Shown: positions 8,691 to 18,316, numbered from the stretch's first letter. The stretch is DNA of 64,000 bases from Methylorubrum thiocyanatum (GCA_014138645.1 JACJIB010000003.1:248001-312000), one strand, 5' to 3'. Numbers and translations: made by a program. The notes: a model not told the origin generated them from the sequence alone.

Positions 8691-9260
8691 TCAGGTGCCG
8701 CCGAACAGGTCCGCGTCGCTGCTGTCGTAGTCCACGAGGCCGACGAAGGGGAGCTGACGGAAGGCGTGAGCGGCGTCCATGCCGTAGCCGACGACGAACA
8801 CGTCCGGGCAGGTGAACCCGACGAAATCCGCATCGATCGTCACGGCGCGCTTGCCCGGCTTCTCCAAGAGCACGGCGGTGAGCACGCGCTTCGCGCCGCG
8901 GGCCATCAGAAGGTCCTTGGCGAAGACGACGGTGCGGCCGGATTCGAGGATGTCATCGATCAGGAGCACGTCGCGCCCGCGCACCTCGCTCTGGACGTCG
9001 CGCAGGATCTCGACCTGCCCCGAGGAGACGGTGGAAGTGCGATAGCTGGAGAGATGCACGAACTCGACCTGCGGCGAGAGCCCGGCCCGGTGGAGCGCGC
9101 GCAGCAGGTCGGCGGCGAACATGAAGCTGCCCTTGAGCACCGCGACCACGAGCAGGTTCTCGGGCTTGGCCGCGACGATCTGAGCGGCCAGCTCTTCGTT
9201 GCGTTTGGCGATGGCTGCCTCGTCGAACAGGACGCGGACGCGTTTGGATGCGGTGCTCAT
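8691..9260 (-). CDS. hpt: Hypoxanthine phosphoribosyltransferase
   Basis: This enzyme salvages hypoxanthine (and usually guanine) with PRPP to give IMP or GMP in the cytoplasm. The 189-residue product matches the family length of about 180. The PRPP-binding motif VLLIDDILESGRT is at 98-110, the flexible-loop region SSYRTSTVSSGQ at about 71-82, and the base-binding aspartate/valine region DFVGFTCPDVFVVGYG near 150-165. It is monocistronic as far as can be seen, with a short gap to the cpdR-like gene downstream of a separate promoter region. Confidence 0.93.
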   Translation of the reverse strand: MSTASKRVRVLFDEAAIAKRNEELAAQIVAAKPENLLVVAVLKGSFMFAADLLRALHRAGLSPQVEFVHLSSYRTSTVSSGQVEILRDVQSEVRGRDVLLIDDILESGRTVVFAKDLLMARGAKRVLTAVLLEKPGKRAVTIDADFVGFTCPDVFVVGYGMDAAHAFRQLPFVGLVDYDSSDADLFGGT

Positions 9261-9613
9261 GCGGCTCGTGATGTTGTGCTGGAGTTTTCAGCGGCGCGGG
9301 CCGCTCTCGGCCATCCCGTCACCCACCATACCATGTGCGGGCGCCTCCGCCAGCGTTGCAGGCTGACGGAGGCGGGACACCCGTTGATTCATCGCCGTAA
9401 CGCATCACCCGATCGGCGATACCGCACGGCGGCCGACCGCGCGTTGATCTCAACCCGGACCTAGGCGCCGCGCCGTTCGAGCGTTCGGCCACCATCGCCG
9501 ATCGGGTCGAGGCGGACCGCGCCCGCATCGTCACCACGCTCGCGGGCGGCCGTGATTTCGAGGCCTTCTATCATGGGTACCCGGCGGGCAACGGTCGATC
9601 GTGCCGGCGGACC
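9261..9613. other. Gene-free stretch between hpt and the zinc-ribbon gene
   Basis: The 353 bases contain the upstream region of hpt and a hairpin (9343-9373). From about 9440 to 9590 a plus-strand frame is protein-like (VDLNPDLGAAPFERSATIAD and on), with no start or stop of its own that makes sense. That piece may be the decayed end of a former gene. I see no intact gene. Confidence 0.5.
9343..9373. terminator. Hairpin downstream of the zinc-ribbon gene
   Basis: GCCTCCGCCAGC (9343-9354) pairs with GCTGACGGAGGC (9362-9373) around a 7-base loop, with one mismatch in 12 pairs. It lies between two minus-strand genes and probably ends the upstream (zinc-ribbon) transcript. No U-tract follows. Confidence 0.45.
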
Positions 9614-10345
9614 TCACCGGCTCTCGCTTGCGCCCGTCTCCGCTTGGGCCGCATCCGAAAAGCGCACCTCGATCCGCCGCCCCTTCTCCGGCGGAGCGGA
9701 CAGGCTCGCCTTGAACCGCGCTCGCTCGCCGGGTTCCAGGGCGGGGCGCGGGCCGGGCACGCTCCATCGGTAGAGCGGCTGTCCCTCGGCGTCGCGCACC
9801 TCGACTTCGATGGGCGGCACGGCGACGCGTTCGCGGGCGACGGCGACGAGATCCCCCTCCACGACGAGGCGTGCGGGGTTGCTTCCGTCGGCGGCCACCT
9901 GGAAGGCCGCGACGTCGGCGAGATCGATGCCGCGCAGGTTCACCGGCAGGCCGATGCGGGCGAACAGCCCCGCCGTCTGCGGCATCGCCCGCACGACGGT
10001 GACGCGCCCGAGAAGCGCCAGCGGCAGGGCGGCTGCGAGGACGAGGCAGGCCGCAAGGGCCGGGGACAAGCGCCGGGCCGGCCGCTTGGGCTTGCCCCGC
10101 TTGACGGGTCTGGCGGATGCCGGGCGCGGCGCGGGCTCCTCCGCCGGAGGCGGAGGCTCCGGGGGAGGCGGCGCGGCGGGCTCCTCGTCCCCCGCCATCT
10201 CGTCGAACATCGCCGCGACCACCTCGTCGGCGGAGATGAACCACGTCTCGCGGCAGGCGGCGCAGCGCACCGAGCGCCCGCCGGTCCCGACGCGCTCGGC
10301 ATCGATGCGATACTCGCTGGCGCAGGCCGGGCAAACGATCAGCAT
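9614..10345 (-). CDS. Zinc-ribbon and DUF3426-type single-pass membrane protein
   Basis: The 243-residue protein begins MLIVCPACASEYRID. This is an MJ0042-type zinc finger with Cys5/Cys8 and Cys28/Cys31 (RCAACRETWF). A Pro/Glu-rich linker (about 50-85) follows, then a basic stretch and a single membrane helix (about 90-110). The C-terminal beta-rich domain (LVVEGDLVAVARERVAVPPI and following) is of the DUF3426 type. Such proteins sit next to ftsE in many alphaproteobacteria, as here, where the gene is divergent from ftsE by about 155 bases. The role is unknown; the architecture suggests a membrane-tethered metal-binding protein. Confidence 0.8.
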   Translation of the reverse strand: MLIVCPACASEYRIDAERVGTGGRSVRCAACRETWFISADEVVAAMFDEMAGDEEPAAPPPPEPPPPAEEPAPRPASARPVKRGKPKRPARRLSPALAACLVLAAALPLALLGRVTVVRAMPQTAGLFARIGLPVNLRGIDLADVAAFQVAADGSNPARLVVEGDLVAVARERVAVPPIEVEVRDAEGQPLYRWSVPGPRPALEPGERARFKASLSAPPEKGRRIEVRFSDAAQAETGASESR

Positions 10346-10501
10346 AGGCAGGGAGCCGGAGTCGGTGTCAGGTCCCGGCAGCGGGTTGCCGCGCTCTCGA
10401 AAAGGACACAAACGTTGTCCCCGAGTAGGGTTAACCGGTCGTGAAGCCGGCTGCGGCACAAAGGTCGTCGTGTCGCGTGAGAAGCGTGGAGTGAGCGGGC
10501 C

Positions 10502-11215
10502 TTGTCGGCTGGGATGAAAACGGGCAGCCTCCTGTCCGGCGCGGAGGAGCCCGTCGTCCGGTTCGAAAGCGTCGGGATGCGCTACGGCCTCGGGCCGGAG
10601 GTGCTGTCCGACGTGAGCTTCGAGATCGCGCCGCACTCCTTCCAGTTCCTCACCGGGCCTTCGGGGGCGGGCAAGACGACGCTGCTGCGCCTGATCCTGC
10701 TCTCCGTGCGCCCGACCCGCGGCCTCGTCTCGGTGTTCGGCCGGGAGGTGAGCGGGATCTCCAACGATGCGCTCACGGGCCTGCGCCGCCGCATGGGCGT
10801 GGTGTTCCAGGATTTCCGCCTGCTCGATCACCTCACCACCTACGAGAACGTGGCGCTGCCCCTGCGGGTGCAGGAGCGGGCGGAGGTCAGCTATCGCGCC
10901 GAGGTGGTGGAGCTGCTGCGCTGGGTCGGCTTGGGCGAGCGGATGCATGTCCTGCCGCCGCTGCTGTCGGGCGGCGAGAAGCAGCGCGCGGCGATCGCCC
11001 GGGCGCTGATTGCCCGCCCGGAACTGCTGCTCGCGGACGAGCCCACGGGTAACGTCGATCCAAGCCTCGCCCGGCGTCTGCTGCGGCTGTTCATGGAGTT
11101 GAATCGGCTCGGCACCTCGGTGGTGATCGCAACCCACGACTACGGCCTGATGGATCTGGTCGAGGCGCGCCGGATGGTGCTCGCCGAAGGCCGCTTGCGG
11201 GTGGAAGGCCCATGA
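10502..11215 (+). CDS. ftsE: Cell division ATP-binding protein FtsE
   Basis: FtsE is the cytoplasmic ATPase of the FtsEX complex, which couples division to activation of peptidoglycan hydrolases. The 237-residue ABC domain has Walker A GPSGAGKTT (52-60), a Q-loop VFQDFRLLDHLT, signature LLSGGEKQR (about 157-165), Walker B LLLADEPTGN and the switch His in IATHDYGL. A TTG start at 10502 has GGAG ten bases upstream. ATG at 10514 is the alternative and lacks a good ribosome site. It overlaps ftsX by four bases (ATGA), the classic coupling. Confidence 0.93.
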   Translation: MSAGMKTGSLLSGAEEPVVRFESVGMRYGLGPEVLSDVSFEIAPHSFQFLTGPSGAGKTTLLRLILLSVRPTRGLVSVFGREVSGISNDALTGLRRRMGVVFQDFRLLDHLTTYENVALPLRVQERAEVSYRAEVVELLRWVGLGERMHVLPPLLSGGEKQRAAIARALIARPELLLADEPTGNVDPSLARRLLRLFMELNRLGTSVVIATHDYGLMDLVEARRMVLAEGRLRVEGP

Positions 11216-12183
11216 GCGACGTGCGCTCCCCCGCCCGCACCGCCGCGGCGAAGGCGCCGCCCGCGCCCGAGCCGTCATTGCCGGCCAACCTTCGACGCAA
11301 CGCGCCCCTTGTGCCGACGGATTCGGCCGCGAGCCGGGCGCTGGCGGCGGTCATCGCCATCCTCACCTTCCTCGCCGCACTCTGCGCGGGCGCGGCGGAG
11401 ATCGCCGTCTCCAGCGCCGGCCAGTGGCAGGGCAGCGTCGCGCAGGAGGTGACGGTGCAGATCCGGCCGAGCGCCGGGCGCGACATCGAGGCGGATGTGA
11501 AGCGGGCCGAGTCCCTGGCCAAGGACACCCCCGGCATCGCCGGCGCGCGCATCTTCTCGAAGGCGGAATCCGAGCGCCTGCTCGAACCCTGGCTCGGCAG
11601 CGGCCTCGACCTGTCGGACCTGCCGGTCCCACGCCTGATCGCCCTGACGCTCGCCCGCGATCGGAACCCGGACCTGCCGGCCCTTCGCGCCGCGCTGGTC
11701 GAGGCCCTGCCGGGCGTGGCGAGCCTCGACGACCACGCGCTCTGGCTCCAGCGCCTCTCGACCATGGCCAACACCTTCGCCGGCATCGGCATCGGCATCG
11801 TCCTGCTGGTGCTGTTCGCGACTGGCCTCGCCGTGGTCTTTGCCACCCGCGGCGCCATGGCCGGCAACCGCGAGGTGGTCGAGGTGCTGCACTTCGTCGG
11901 CGCCGACGACGACTACATCGCCAAGGCCTTCCAGAGCCGCTTCTTCCGCCTGGGCCTCAGGGGAGGGGCCCTGGGCGCGGGCGCCGCGCTGGTGACCTGC
12001 GCGATGGCTGGCCTCCTGGCCCGGATGTGGCGCTCGGGTCCGGCGGGCGAGGAGATCGAGGCACTGTTCGGCACCTTCCAGATCGGCTGGCAGGGTTACG
12101 CGATGATCGTGCTGATCGGCGTGATCGCCTCCCTCGTCACGGCCGCCGTATCGCGGTTCACCGTGCGGCGATTCCTCCGTTAG
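11212..12183 (+). CDS. ftsX: Cell division protein FtsX
   Basis: FtsX is the four-helix membrane partner of FtsE. The 323-residue protein has a cytoplasmic Pro/Ala-rich N-terminus and a first membrane helix at about 43-65. A periplasmic domain (about 70-180) follows; in this family it contacts hydrolase activators. Helices lie near 185-207, 235-260 and 285-308. The typical motif ANTFAGIGIGIVLLVLFATG begins helix 2, and VVEVLHFVGADDDYIAKAFQ is the conserved cytoplasmic loop. The start ATG overlaps the ftsE stop. Confidence 0.92.
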   Translation: MSDVRSPARTAAAKAPPAPEPSLPANLRRNAPLVPTDSAASRALAAVIAILTFLAALCAGAAEIAVSSAGQWQGSVAQEVTVQIRPSAGRDIEADVKRAESLAKDTPGIAGARIFSKAESERLLEPWLGSGLDLSDLPVPRLIALTLARDRNPDLPALRAALVEALPGVASLDDHALWLQRLSTMANTFAGIGIGIVLLVLFATGLAVVFATRGAMAGNREVVEVLHFVGADDDYIAKAFQSRFFRLGLRGGALGAGAALVTCAMAGLLARMWRSGPAGEEIEALFGTFQIGWQGYAMIVLIGVIASLVTAAVSRFTVRRFLR

Positions 12184-12429
12184 GGTCCGGCCAAGCGAGC
12201 CCGTTAACGTTTCGACAACCATTCGGAACCGACAGTCCCGGCATCGACACCGCCATGAGCTCCCGTTCCGTCCACCATGTTTCCGCGAGCGCCCCGCCGA
12301 CAGGCGACCGGCCCGGGCCGACTCCAGGCCAGCCCCGAAACCGGTGCGCCCCGCGACGCGTCCTGCGAGGCTCTGGGATGGAGCTGGACGGATCGGGCGG
12401 CACGCCGCCCGTCGCAGCCCGCCGCGCGA

Positions 12430-13134
12430 ATGACTGAGACGGAGGCGCGTCCGGGGCGCGGCATCCGGCTGCTTCGGGTCTTCGTCGGCCTCGCCGTCCT
12501 CGGCCTGCTCGCCCTGGCGGGCGGGTTCCTCGCCTTCGTCGCCGTGGTCGAGCAGGCGGAGCGGCCGAGCCTGGACGGCATCGACGGCATCGTCGCCATG
12601 ACGGGAGGATCCCAGCGCGTGGGCGATGCCATCGATCTGCTGGCGGAGGGCCATGGCAAGCGGCTGCTGATCTCCGGCGTCAACGAGCGCACCACCCGCG
12701 ACGAGATCGTGCGCCTCAACCCGTCACAGGAGCACTGGATCACCTGCTGCGTCGATCTCGATTACCGGGCGCGCAACACCATCGGCAACGCCATCGAGAC
12801 CCGACGCTGGATGCGCCGCCACGGCTTCACCGCCATCGCGGTCGTGACGTCGAGCTACCACATGCCCCGCACGCTCGTGGAGCTGCGGCACGCCCTGCGG
12901 GACGGCGAGACGCTGATCCCCTATCCGGTCGTCTCCGACGGGCTCGATCTCGGCCGCTGGTGGGCGGATCCGGCGGTCACTCGGCTCCTCGGAGCGGAAT
13001 ATCTCAAGTTTCTCGTCGCCTGGGGACGCACCCGCTTCGAGTCGGATCCCGAGCAATCGCGCTTCGCCGTGCTGATCGGCCGGCGCGCGCCGGTGAAGGT
13101 CGTCGCCGAACGGCTGCTGCGCGAGATGCACTAA
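12430..13134 (+). CDS. YdcF/SanA family (DUF218) envelope protein
   Basis: The 234-residue protein has one N-terminal membrane anchor (about 14-38) and a periplasmic DUF218 domain: GIDGIVAMTGGSQRVGDAIDLL, RLLISGVNE, AIAVVTSSYHMPRTL. Family members are linked to envelope barrier function but have no agreed reaction. The start is set at MTETEARPG; a longer frame begins 51 codons upstream in a non-conserved stretch. The position 246 bases after ftsX is the common alphaproteobacterial order, but the acyltransferase gene (plsC) that often follows is absent here. Confidence 0.82.
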   Translation: MTETEARPGRGIRLLRVFVGLAVLGLLALAGGFLAFVAVVEQAERPSLDGIDGIVAMTGGSQRVGDAIDLLAEGHGKRLLISGVNERTTRDEIVRLNPSQEHWITCCVDLDYRARNTIGNAIETRRWMRRHGFTAIAVVTSSYHMPRTLVELRHALRDGETLIPYPVVSDGLDLGRWWADPAVTRLLGAEYLKFLVAWGRTRFESDPEQSRFAVLIGRRAPVKVVAERLLREMH

Positions 13135-13237
13135 CTTCCCGGTCCGAAGGCCGGGGTTCGATTCTGGGGATGAGGCTTCGCGTCCCCGCCTCGAGGACGG
13201 GCGCGCGGGCGGCACCGGCGCCGGAGGGCGGGTCGGC

Positions 13238-13612
13238 TCAGGCGGCGGGTAGCAGCGCGCTCATGGCCTCCAGCACGGTCTCGACCGTGACCGGCTTCTC
13301 GAACCGCGGCACGGCGGCATAGCTTCCGGGGATGGCACCCGCGTCGTAGCCGGTCACGAACAGGAACGGCACCTGCCGCTCGATCAGACGGTCGGCGACG
13401 GCGTAGGCCTGCCGCCCCCGCAGATCGATGTCGAGGATCGCGCCGTCCACGGCGAGGTTCAGATCGAGCATGGTCACGGCCGCCCGAATGGAGCCGACCG
13501 GACCGAGAACCATCGCTCCGACCCGCTGCGAGCCGCGGAGCAGCTCGTGGGCCCAGAAATAGTCGTCCTCGACGATCAGGAGGCGGCGGCCCGAGAGGGC
13601 GACGTCCGGCAA
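13238..13612 (-). CDS. Stand-alone receiver domain protein
   Basis: This 124-residue response-regulator receiver without output domain has acidic pocket Glu15-Asp16-Asp17 (LLIVEDDYFW), phospho-acceptor Asp61 (GAILDIDLRG) and Lys106 (RFEKPVTV). Its wording (ILDIDLRGRQAYAVADRL, PFLFVTGYDA) is that of receivers widespread in Methylobacterium and Rhizobiales. A TTG start at 13612 has AGGGAG at good spacing (GGGAGCTTTCGTTG). GTG at about 13648 or ATG at 13726 would add an unconserved basic N-terminus. It has no kinase neighbour and is divergent from proB. Confidence 0.78.
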   Translation of the reverse strand: MPDVALSGRRLLIVEDDYFWAHELLRGSQRVGAMVLGPVGSIRAAVTMLDLNLAVDGAILDIDLRGRQAYAVADRLIERQVPFLFVTGYDAGAIPGSYAAVPRFEKPVTVETVLEAMSALLPAA

Positions 13613-13903
13613 CGAAAGCTCCCTGCGAACCGACGAATCCGGGACACCGATCGGCCGCGACGGAGGACGGCGAATGTCCACACCTCCCCTGCGCGCTTTT
13701 TGGCGCCTCGGTTTAACATGGGGCATATTCCATCGCACGCCACTCAATTGCGACACAAACACGCATGAGTTGTATGATTGCGCATTCGGCGAAGGACTCG
13801 TCGGTGCGCCATGCGCGCCGGAGATCTGGCCAAGAGGGGGCGGTTCATGCACAGGAACCGGCTTCACATCCGAAACCGCTGCGTTACCCGTAACGACTGT
13901 CGC

Positions 13904-15037
13904 ATGACCGTGGTCCGCCCTCCCGCTCTCGAAGATTTCCGCCGCGTCGTCGTCAAGGTGGGGTCGGCCCTCCTGGTCGATCGCGCTCGGGGCCGCCTGC
14001 GCCACGCCTGGCTCGCCGCGCTGGCCGAGGACATCGCCGACCTGCACGGCCGGGGCGTCGATGTGGTGGTCGTCTCCTCCGGTGCCATCGCCCTCGGGCG
14101 CACGGTGCTGGGCCTGCCGCCCGGGACGCTTCGCCTGGAAGAGAGCCAAGCCTCGGCCGCGGTCGGCCAGATCGCGCTCGCCCGGTACTGGACCGAGGCG
14201 CTCGGGCACCACGACATCGTCGCCGGACAGGTGTTGGTGACGCCGAAGGACACCGAGGAGCGCCGCCGCTACCTCAACGCCCGCGCGACCGTGCAGAAGC
14301 TCCTCGAAGTGCGCGCGGTGCCGGTCGTGAACGAGAACGACACCGTGGCGACCGCCGAGATCCGCTACGGCGACAACGACCGTCTGGCGGCGCGCGTCGC
14401 GACCATGATCGGCGCCGACGTGCTGGTGCTGTTCTCCGACATCGACGGCCTCTACACCGCACCGCCCCACAGCGACCCGCAGGCACGCCATCTGCCGGTG
14501 GTGGAGCGGGTGACGCCGGAGATCGAGGCGATGGCCGGCGGCCCCGCCTCGGAGCTGTCCCGCGGCGGCATGCGCACCAAGGTCGAGGCGGCCAAGATCG
14601 CTGCCATCGGCGGCACGCACATGGTCATCGCCGACGGCCGCGGGAAGAATCCGCTGCGGGTCGTTCGCGAGGGCGGCCGCTGCACGTGGTTCCTGTCGGG
14701 CTCGACGCCCACCGCCGCGCGCAAGACCTGGATCGCGGGATCGCTGGACGCGTCCGGCACCCTCATCGTCGATGCCGGCGCCGCCCGCGCACTTGAGGGC
14801 GGCGCGAGCCTGCTGCCGGTGGGCGTCACCGCCATCGAGGGCAGCTTCGCCAAGGGCGACACCGTGCTCATCCGAGGGCCCGAGGGACGCATCCTGGGCC
14901 GCGGCCTCGTCGCCTATGACAGCGCGGATGCCGCCGCCATCATCGGCCGCTCCAGCCGCGAGATCGCCGCCGCCTCGGTCCAGGCCGGACGCACGGAGAT
15001 GATCCACCGCGACGACCTCGCGATGATCGGTACCTGA
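13904..15037 (+). CDS. proB: Glutamate 5-kinase ProB
   Basis: ProB phosphorylates glutamate to gamma-glutamyl phosphate, the first step of proline synthesis. The 377-residue protein has an amino-acid kinase domain ([12 protein letters not shown] at about 14-25; [31 protein letters not shown]) and a C-terminal PUA domain (about 280-370), as in the E. coli enzyme. The start ATG at 13904 gives [14 protein letters not shown]; upstream in-frame codons do not resemble the family. It is the first gene of proB-proA-nadD-rsfS. Proline feedback acts on this enzyme in known species. Confidence 0.94.
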   Translation: MTVVRPPALEDFRRVVVKVGSALLVDRARGRLRHAWLAALAEDIADLHGRGVDVVVVSSGAIALGRTVLGLPPGTLRLEESQASAAVGQIALARYWTEALGHHDIVAGQVLVTPKDTEERRRYLNARATVQKLLEVRAVPVVNENDTVATAEIRYGDNDRLAARVATMIGADVLVLFSDIDGLYTAPPHSDPQARHLPVVERVTPEIEAMAGGPASELSRGGMRTKVEAAKIAAIGGTHMVIADGRGKNPLRVVREGGRCTWFLSGSTPTAARKTWIAGSLDASGTLIVDAGAARALEGGASLLPVGVTAIEGSFAKGDTVLIRGPEGRILGRGLVAYDSADAAAIIGRSSREIAAASVQAGRTEMIHRDDLAMIGT

Positions 15038-15176
15038 CGCGGGCGATCAGGGCCGGGCAAACCGTCATCGGCGCTTGTTCAACCCCAGGGCGATGTGCAA
15101 AGGGGCGCGGGAGGGTGCATATGCATTCCAGAGCTCATTCGCGCCATCCGACCGGCGCCAGACGGGAAGCGGGAAC

Positions 15177-16475
15177 GTGCCTGTCCTGAACCTGAAGTCC
15201 GATCTTGCGGACGCCGACGACCTCGACACCCTGATGGCCGGTATCGGCCGGCGGGCGCGCGCCGCCGGCCGGGCGATGGCACTCGCCCCGGCGCAGACCA
15301 AGGATCTGGCCCTGCGCGCCATCGCCGAGCAGATCCGCGCCAGCGCCGCGACGATCCTGCGTGAGAACGCGCGGGACGTCTCCGCCGCGCAGGCTGCCGG
15401 CCAGACCAAGGCGATCATCGACCGGCTCACCCTGGACGAGGGCCGCGTCGCCGCCATCGCCGAGGCGGTGGAGAAGGTAGCGAGCCTGCCCGATCCGGTG
15501 GGGCGCCAGCTCGCCGCCTTCGAGCGGCCGAACGGACTCCTGATCGAGCGCATCTCGGTGCCGCTCGGCGTCGTCGGCGTCATCTTCGAGAGCCGCCCCA
15601 ACGTGACAGCGGATGCTGGCGCGCTCTGCCTCAAGGCCGGCAACGCCGCGATCCTGCGCGCCGGATCAGACTCGCACCGCACCGCCACCGCCATCGCTGC
15701 GGCGATGAGCGAGGGACTGGCCCGCACCGGCTTGCCGGCGGACGCAATCCAGCTCGTGCCGACCCGTGACCGGGCGGCGGTCGGCCTCATGCTGACGGGC
15801 CTCGGCGGCTGCGTCGACGTCATCGTGCCCCGCGGCGGGCGCAGCCTCGTGGAGCGCGTCCAGGCCGAGGCCAAGGTGCCGGTCTTCGCGCATCTCGACG
15901 GCATCTGCCACGTTTACATCGCCGAGGGCGCCGACCTCGGCATGGCCCGCACCGTGCTGCTGAACAGCAAGATGCGCCGCACCGGCATCTGCGGTGCTGC
16001 CGAAACGCTGCTGGTCGATGCGGCGGTGGCCAAGACCCATCTCAAGCCGCTGGTCGAGGCGCTGCTCGAATCCGGCTGCGCCGTGCGCGGGGACGCGGCG
16101 ACGCAGGGGGTCGATCCGCGGGTGACGCCGGCCGACGAGGCGGACTGGCGCACCGAGTATCTCGACGCGATCATCTCGGCGAAGGTGGTCGATGGGCTCG
16201 ATGCGGCGATCGCGCATATCGAGGCCAACGGCTCGCACCACACCGACGCGATCATCACCGACGACACCGAGGCCGCCGCGCGCTTCCTCAACGAGGTCGA
16301 TTCGGCAATTGTGACCCACAACGCCTCGACCCAGTTCGCGGATGGCGGCGAGTTCGGTTTCGGCGCCGAGATCGGCATCGCCACCGGCCGGATGCATGCC
16401 CGCGGTCCGGTCGGCGTCGAGCAGCTCACCACCTTCAAGTATCGGGTCCACGGCAGCGGCCAGACGCGGCCGTGA
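15177..16475 (+). CDS. proA: Gamma-glutamyl phosphate reductase ProA
   Basis: ProA reduces gamma-glutamyl phosphate to glutamate semialdehyde with NADPH. The 432-residue aldehyde-dehydrogenase-fold protein has [18 protein letters not shown] (NADPH region), the catalytic Cys272 in [10 protein letters not shown], and the C-terminal [18 protein letters not shown] motif. A GTG start at 15177 is preceded by GGGAAGCGGGAA. Continuing upstream gives an unconserved sequence, and ATG at 15234 would trim the first helix. It lies 140 bases after proB. The region between holds nothing recognisable beyond weak AT-rich patches. Confidence 0.94.
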   Translation: MPVLNLKSDLADADDLDTLMAGIGRRARAAGRAMALAPAQTKDLALRAIAEQIRASAATILRENARDVSAAQAAGQTKAIIDRLTLDEGRVAAIAEAVEKVASLPDPVGRQLAAFERPNGLLIERISVPLGVVGVIFESRPNVTADAGALCLKAGNAAILRAGSDSHRTATAIAAAMSEGLARTGLPADAIQLVPTRDRAAVGLMLTGLGGCVDVIVPRGGRSLVERVQAEAKVPVFAHLDGICHVYIAEGADLGMARTVLLNSKMRRTGICGAAETLLVDAAVAKTHLKPLVEALLESGCAVRGDAATQGVDPRVTPADEADWRTEYLDAIISAKVVDGLDAAIAHIEANGSHHTDAIITDDTEAAARFLNEVDSAIVTHNASTQFADGGEFGFGAEIGIATGRMHARGPVGVEQLTTFKYRVHGSGQTRP

Positions 16476-16479
16476 CCTC

Positions 16480-17091
16480 CTGACGGCCATCCCCCTGCGC
16501 GAGACGATCTTACCGCCGACGGCGCCGGGCCTGCGGATCGGCCTCTACGGCGGCTCGTTCAACCCGGCGCATGCGGGGCATCGGCATGTCAGCCGCACCG
16601 CCCTGCGGCGCTTAGCGCTCGACCGGGTCTGGTGGCTCGTGACGCCGGGCAATCCGCTCAAGGACCATCGCCTGCTCGCGCCGTTGCCGGAGCGCGTGGC
16701 GCAGGCACGCGCCCTCGCCGCCGACCCGCGCATCGCCGTCACGGCGGTCGAGGCGGGCATCGGCAGCCACTACACCGTCGACACGCTGCGCTGGCTGGTC
16801 CGACGCCGGCCGGCAGTTCATTTCGTGTGGATCATGGGCGCGGACTCGCTCGGCAGCCTCCATCGCTGGCGCCGCTTCGAAGAGATCCTGTCGCTGATGC
16901 CGGTTGCCGTCATCGACCGGCCGGGCCACACCTTGAAGGCGCCGTCGGCGCGGGCGGCCCGCGCCTTTGCGGCGGCTCGGGTGCCGGAGGCGGAGGCATC
17001 GACACTCGCCGGACGCCAGCCGCCGGCCTGGACCTTTCTGCACGGTCCGCGCTCCGATCTGTCCTCGACGGCGCTGCGGTCGGGTGCATAG
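16480..17091 (+). CDS. nadD: Nicotinate-nucleotide adenylyltransferase NadD
   Basis: NadD adenylates nicotinate mononucleotide to deamido-NAD. Core motifs are present: GLYGGSFNPAHAGHRHVS (nucleotide-binding HxGH variant HAGH), WWLVTPGNPLK, FVWIMGADSL and the terminal SSTALR. The start is unclear: the frame has no ATG, GTG or TTG between the proA stop and the first motif. CTG at 16480 is used here as a placeholder, giving about 203 residues. The alternatives are ATG codons inside proA (for example 16393), which would mean an unusually long overlap. The protein identity is certain and the start is not. Confidence 0.85.
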   Translation: MTAIPLRETILPPTAPGLRIGLYGGSFNPAHAGHRHVSRTALRRLALDRVWWLVTPGNPLKDHRLLAPLPERVAQARALAADPRIAVTAVEAGIGSHYTVDTLRWLVRRRPAVHFVWIMGADSLGSLHRWRRFEEILSLMPVAVIDRPGHTLKAPSARAARAFAAARVPEAEASTLAGRQPPAWTFLHGPRSDLSSTALRSGA

Positions 17092-17105
17092 GGCATTCCG
17101 CCCGC

Positions 17106-17579
17106 TTGAAAAGCCGGCCGAAAGCCGCCAATTTCAGCCCGTGGCGGCGTCGCCACGATCCGATCGCCGGGAACCGAACCCTGTCCGCACACCTCCACCC
17201 GGAAACCGCCGGCCCCGCCGCCGAGCCCGCTTCCTCCGACGCCCTGAAGGCCCTCGCCCTCGGCTGCCTCGACGAAATGAAGGCCGAGGAGACCGTCGAG
17301 ATCGATCTCGCGGGCAAGACCTCCCTCGCCGACACGATGATCATCGCGTCCGGCCGCTCGCAGCGCCATGTCGGCTCGATCGCCGACAAGATCATCCAGG
17401 AGATGAAGGCCAAGGGCTTCGGCAACGCCCGTGTCGAGGGCCTGCCGGCCTGCGACTGGGTGCTGATCGATGCGGGCGACATCCTCGTCCACATCTTCCG
17501 GCCCGAGGTGCGCGGCTTCTACAACCTCGAAAAGATCTGGGGCGCCGACCGGCCGACGGGCGCCCTTCTCGCGGGCTGA
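17106..17579 (+). CDS. rsfS: Ribosome silencing factor RsfS
   Basis: RsfS binds ribosomal protein L14 and blocks subunit joining when growth slows. The conserved core KALALGCLDEMKAEETVEIDL, DTMIIASGRSQRHVGSIADK, VEGLPACDWVLIDAGDILVH and FRPEVRGFYNLEKIW is complete. The start is uncertain: TTG at 17106 gives 157 residues, and CTG at 17181 gives 132, nearer the family norm of 105-150. Neither has a strong ribosome site. It follows nadD as usual, but rlmH, the common next gene, is missing; a DUF4166 gene converges instead. Confidence 0.87.
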   Translation: MKSRPKAANFSPWRRRHDPIAGNRTLSAHLHPETAGPAAEPASSDALKALALGCLDEMKAEETVEIDLAGKTSLADTMIIASGRSQRHVGSIADKIIQEMKAKGFGNARVEGLPACDWVLIDAGDILVHIFRPEVRGFYNLEKIWGADRPTGALLAG

Positions 17580-17582
17580 GCG

Positions 17583-18272
17583 TCAGGTTGAGGCGGCGAT
17601 CTCATCGCGCGCCTCGACATGGTCTGAAAATTCCGCCTCCTGGCGCAGCAGGCGGCCGAGCCAGGCGTGGCGGATCTCCAGAACGAACCGGAAGCTGCGG
17701 GCGCCCGTGGCACCGTGGCTCACGGTCAGCGTACCCGGCGTCAGCCAGCGCGGCAGGATGAGCCGGAGGCCCGGCAGGTCGATGAAGTAGCGCTCGCTGC
17801 GAAACACCAGCGCCCGATCCTCCACCCGCACCCGCAGGCTCATGCCCAGCCCGGCGCCGACCCGCTCCTCCAGCCCTGTGGGGCCGCGAAAGCGCTTGGC
17901 CGAGTGGATCGCCTGCGGGAACCCCGAACCGCGGGCGTAGAGCCGCGTCCAAATCTGGCCGCTGCCGGCGCCGTCCTGGGTGACGGCGACCACGCTCGGC
18001 ACATCGGCGACGCGGGTCGTCGGCAGCGGCGCACCGACGAGGCGCAGGCTCTGCGCCAGCAGCCAGCCGAGCGGGCTGAGATCGGTCTCGACCACGCGCC
18101 CGACATAGACCGCACTCTCGCCCTCGCCGAGCCGCTTGGAGAAGCGCCGCCGCACGGCGGGCGGCAGCCGCGCCCAGTCAGCCTCCGGCACCAGCGCGCG
18201 AAAACGCAGATCGAGCAGTTCCGCGTGGCGGGGAGTGCTGACCGCAGGGGCGGTTTCGGCGACAGCGCGCAT
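17583..18272 (-). CDS. DUF4166 domain protein
   Basis: The 229-residue cytoplasmic-looking protein fits the DUF4166 family: HAELLDLRFRALVPEADWARLP at the start, then GRVVETDLSPLGWLLAQSLR, then TRLYARGSGFPQAIHSAKRF, ending in RFVLEIRHAWLGRLLRQEAEF. In other genomes this domain occurs alone or fused behind saccharopine-dehydrogenase-like domains. No reaction is known. It lies 44 bases downstream of the GbsR-type regulator in the same direction, so the two probably form an operon and this gene is a likely target of that regulator. Confidence 0.75.
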   Translation of the reverse strand: MRAVAETAPAVSTPRHAELLDLRFRALVPEADWARLPPAVRRRFSKRLGEGESAVYVGRVVETDLSPLGWLLAQSLRLVGAPLPTTRVADVPSVVAVTQDGAGSGQIWTRLYARGSGFPQAIHSAKRFRGPTGLEERVGAGLGMSLRVRVEDRALVFRSERYFIDLPGLRLILPRWLTPGTLTVSHGATGARSFRFVLEIRHAWLGRLLRQEAEFSDHVEARDEIAAST

Positions 18273-18316
18273 GGAGGAGCCTCCTCGAACATCCCTCCGG
18301 CGGAAGGGCCGGCGGA

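Noticed and set aside
9440..9600. Protein-like plus-strand stretch (DLNPDLGAAPFERS and on)
   Set aside because: It has no start, runs into the antisense of the zinc-ribbon gene and matches no family I know; at most a gene remnant.
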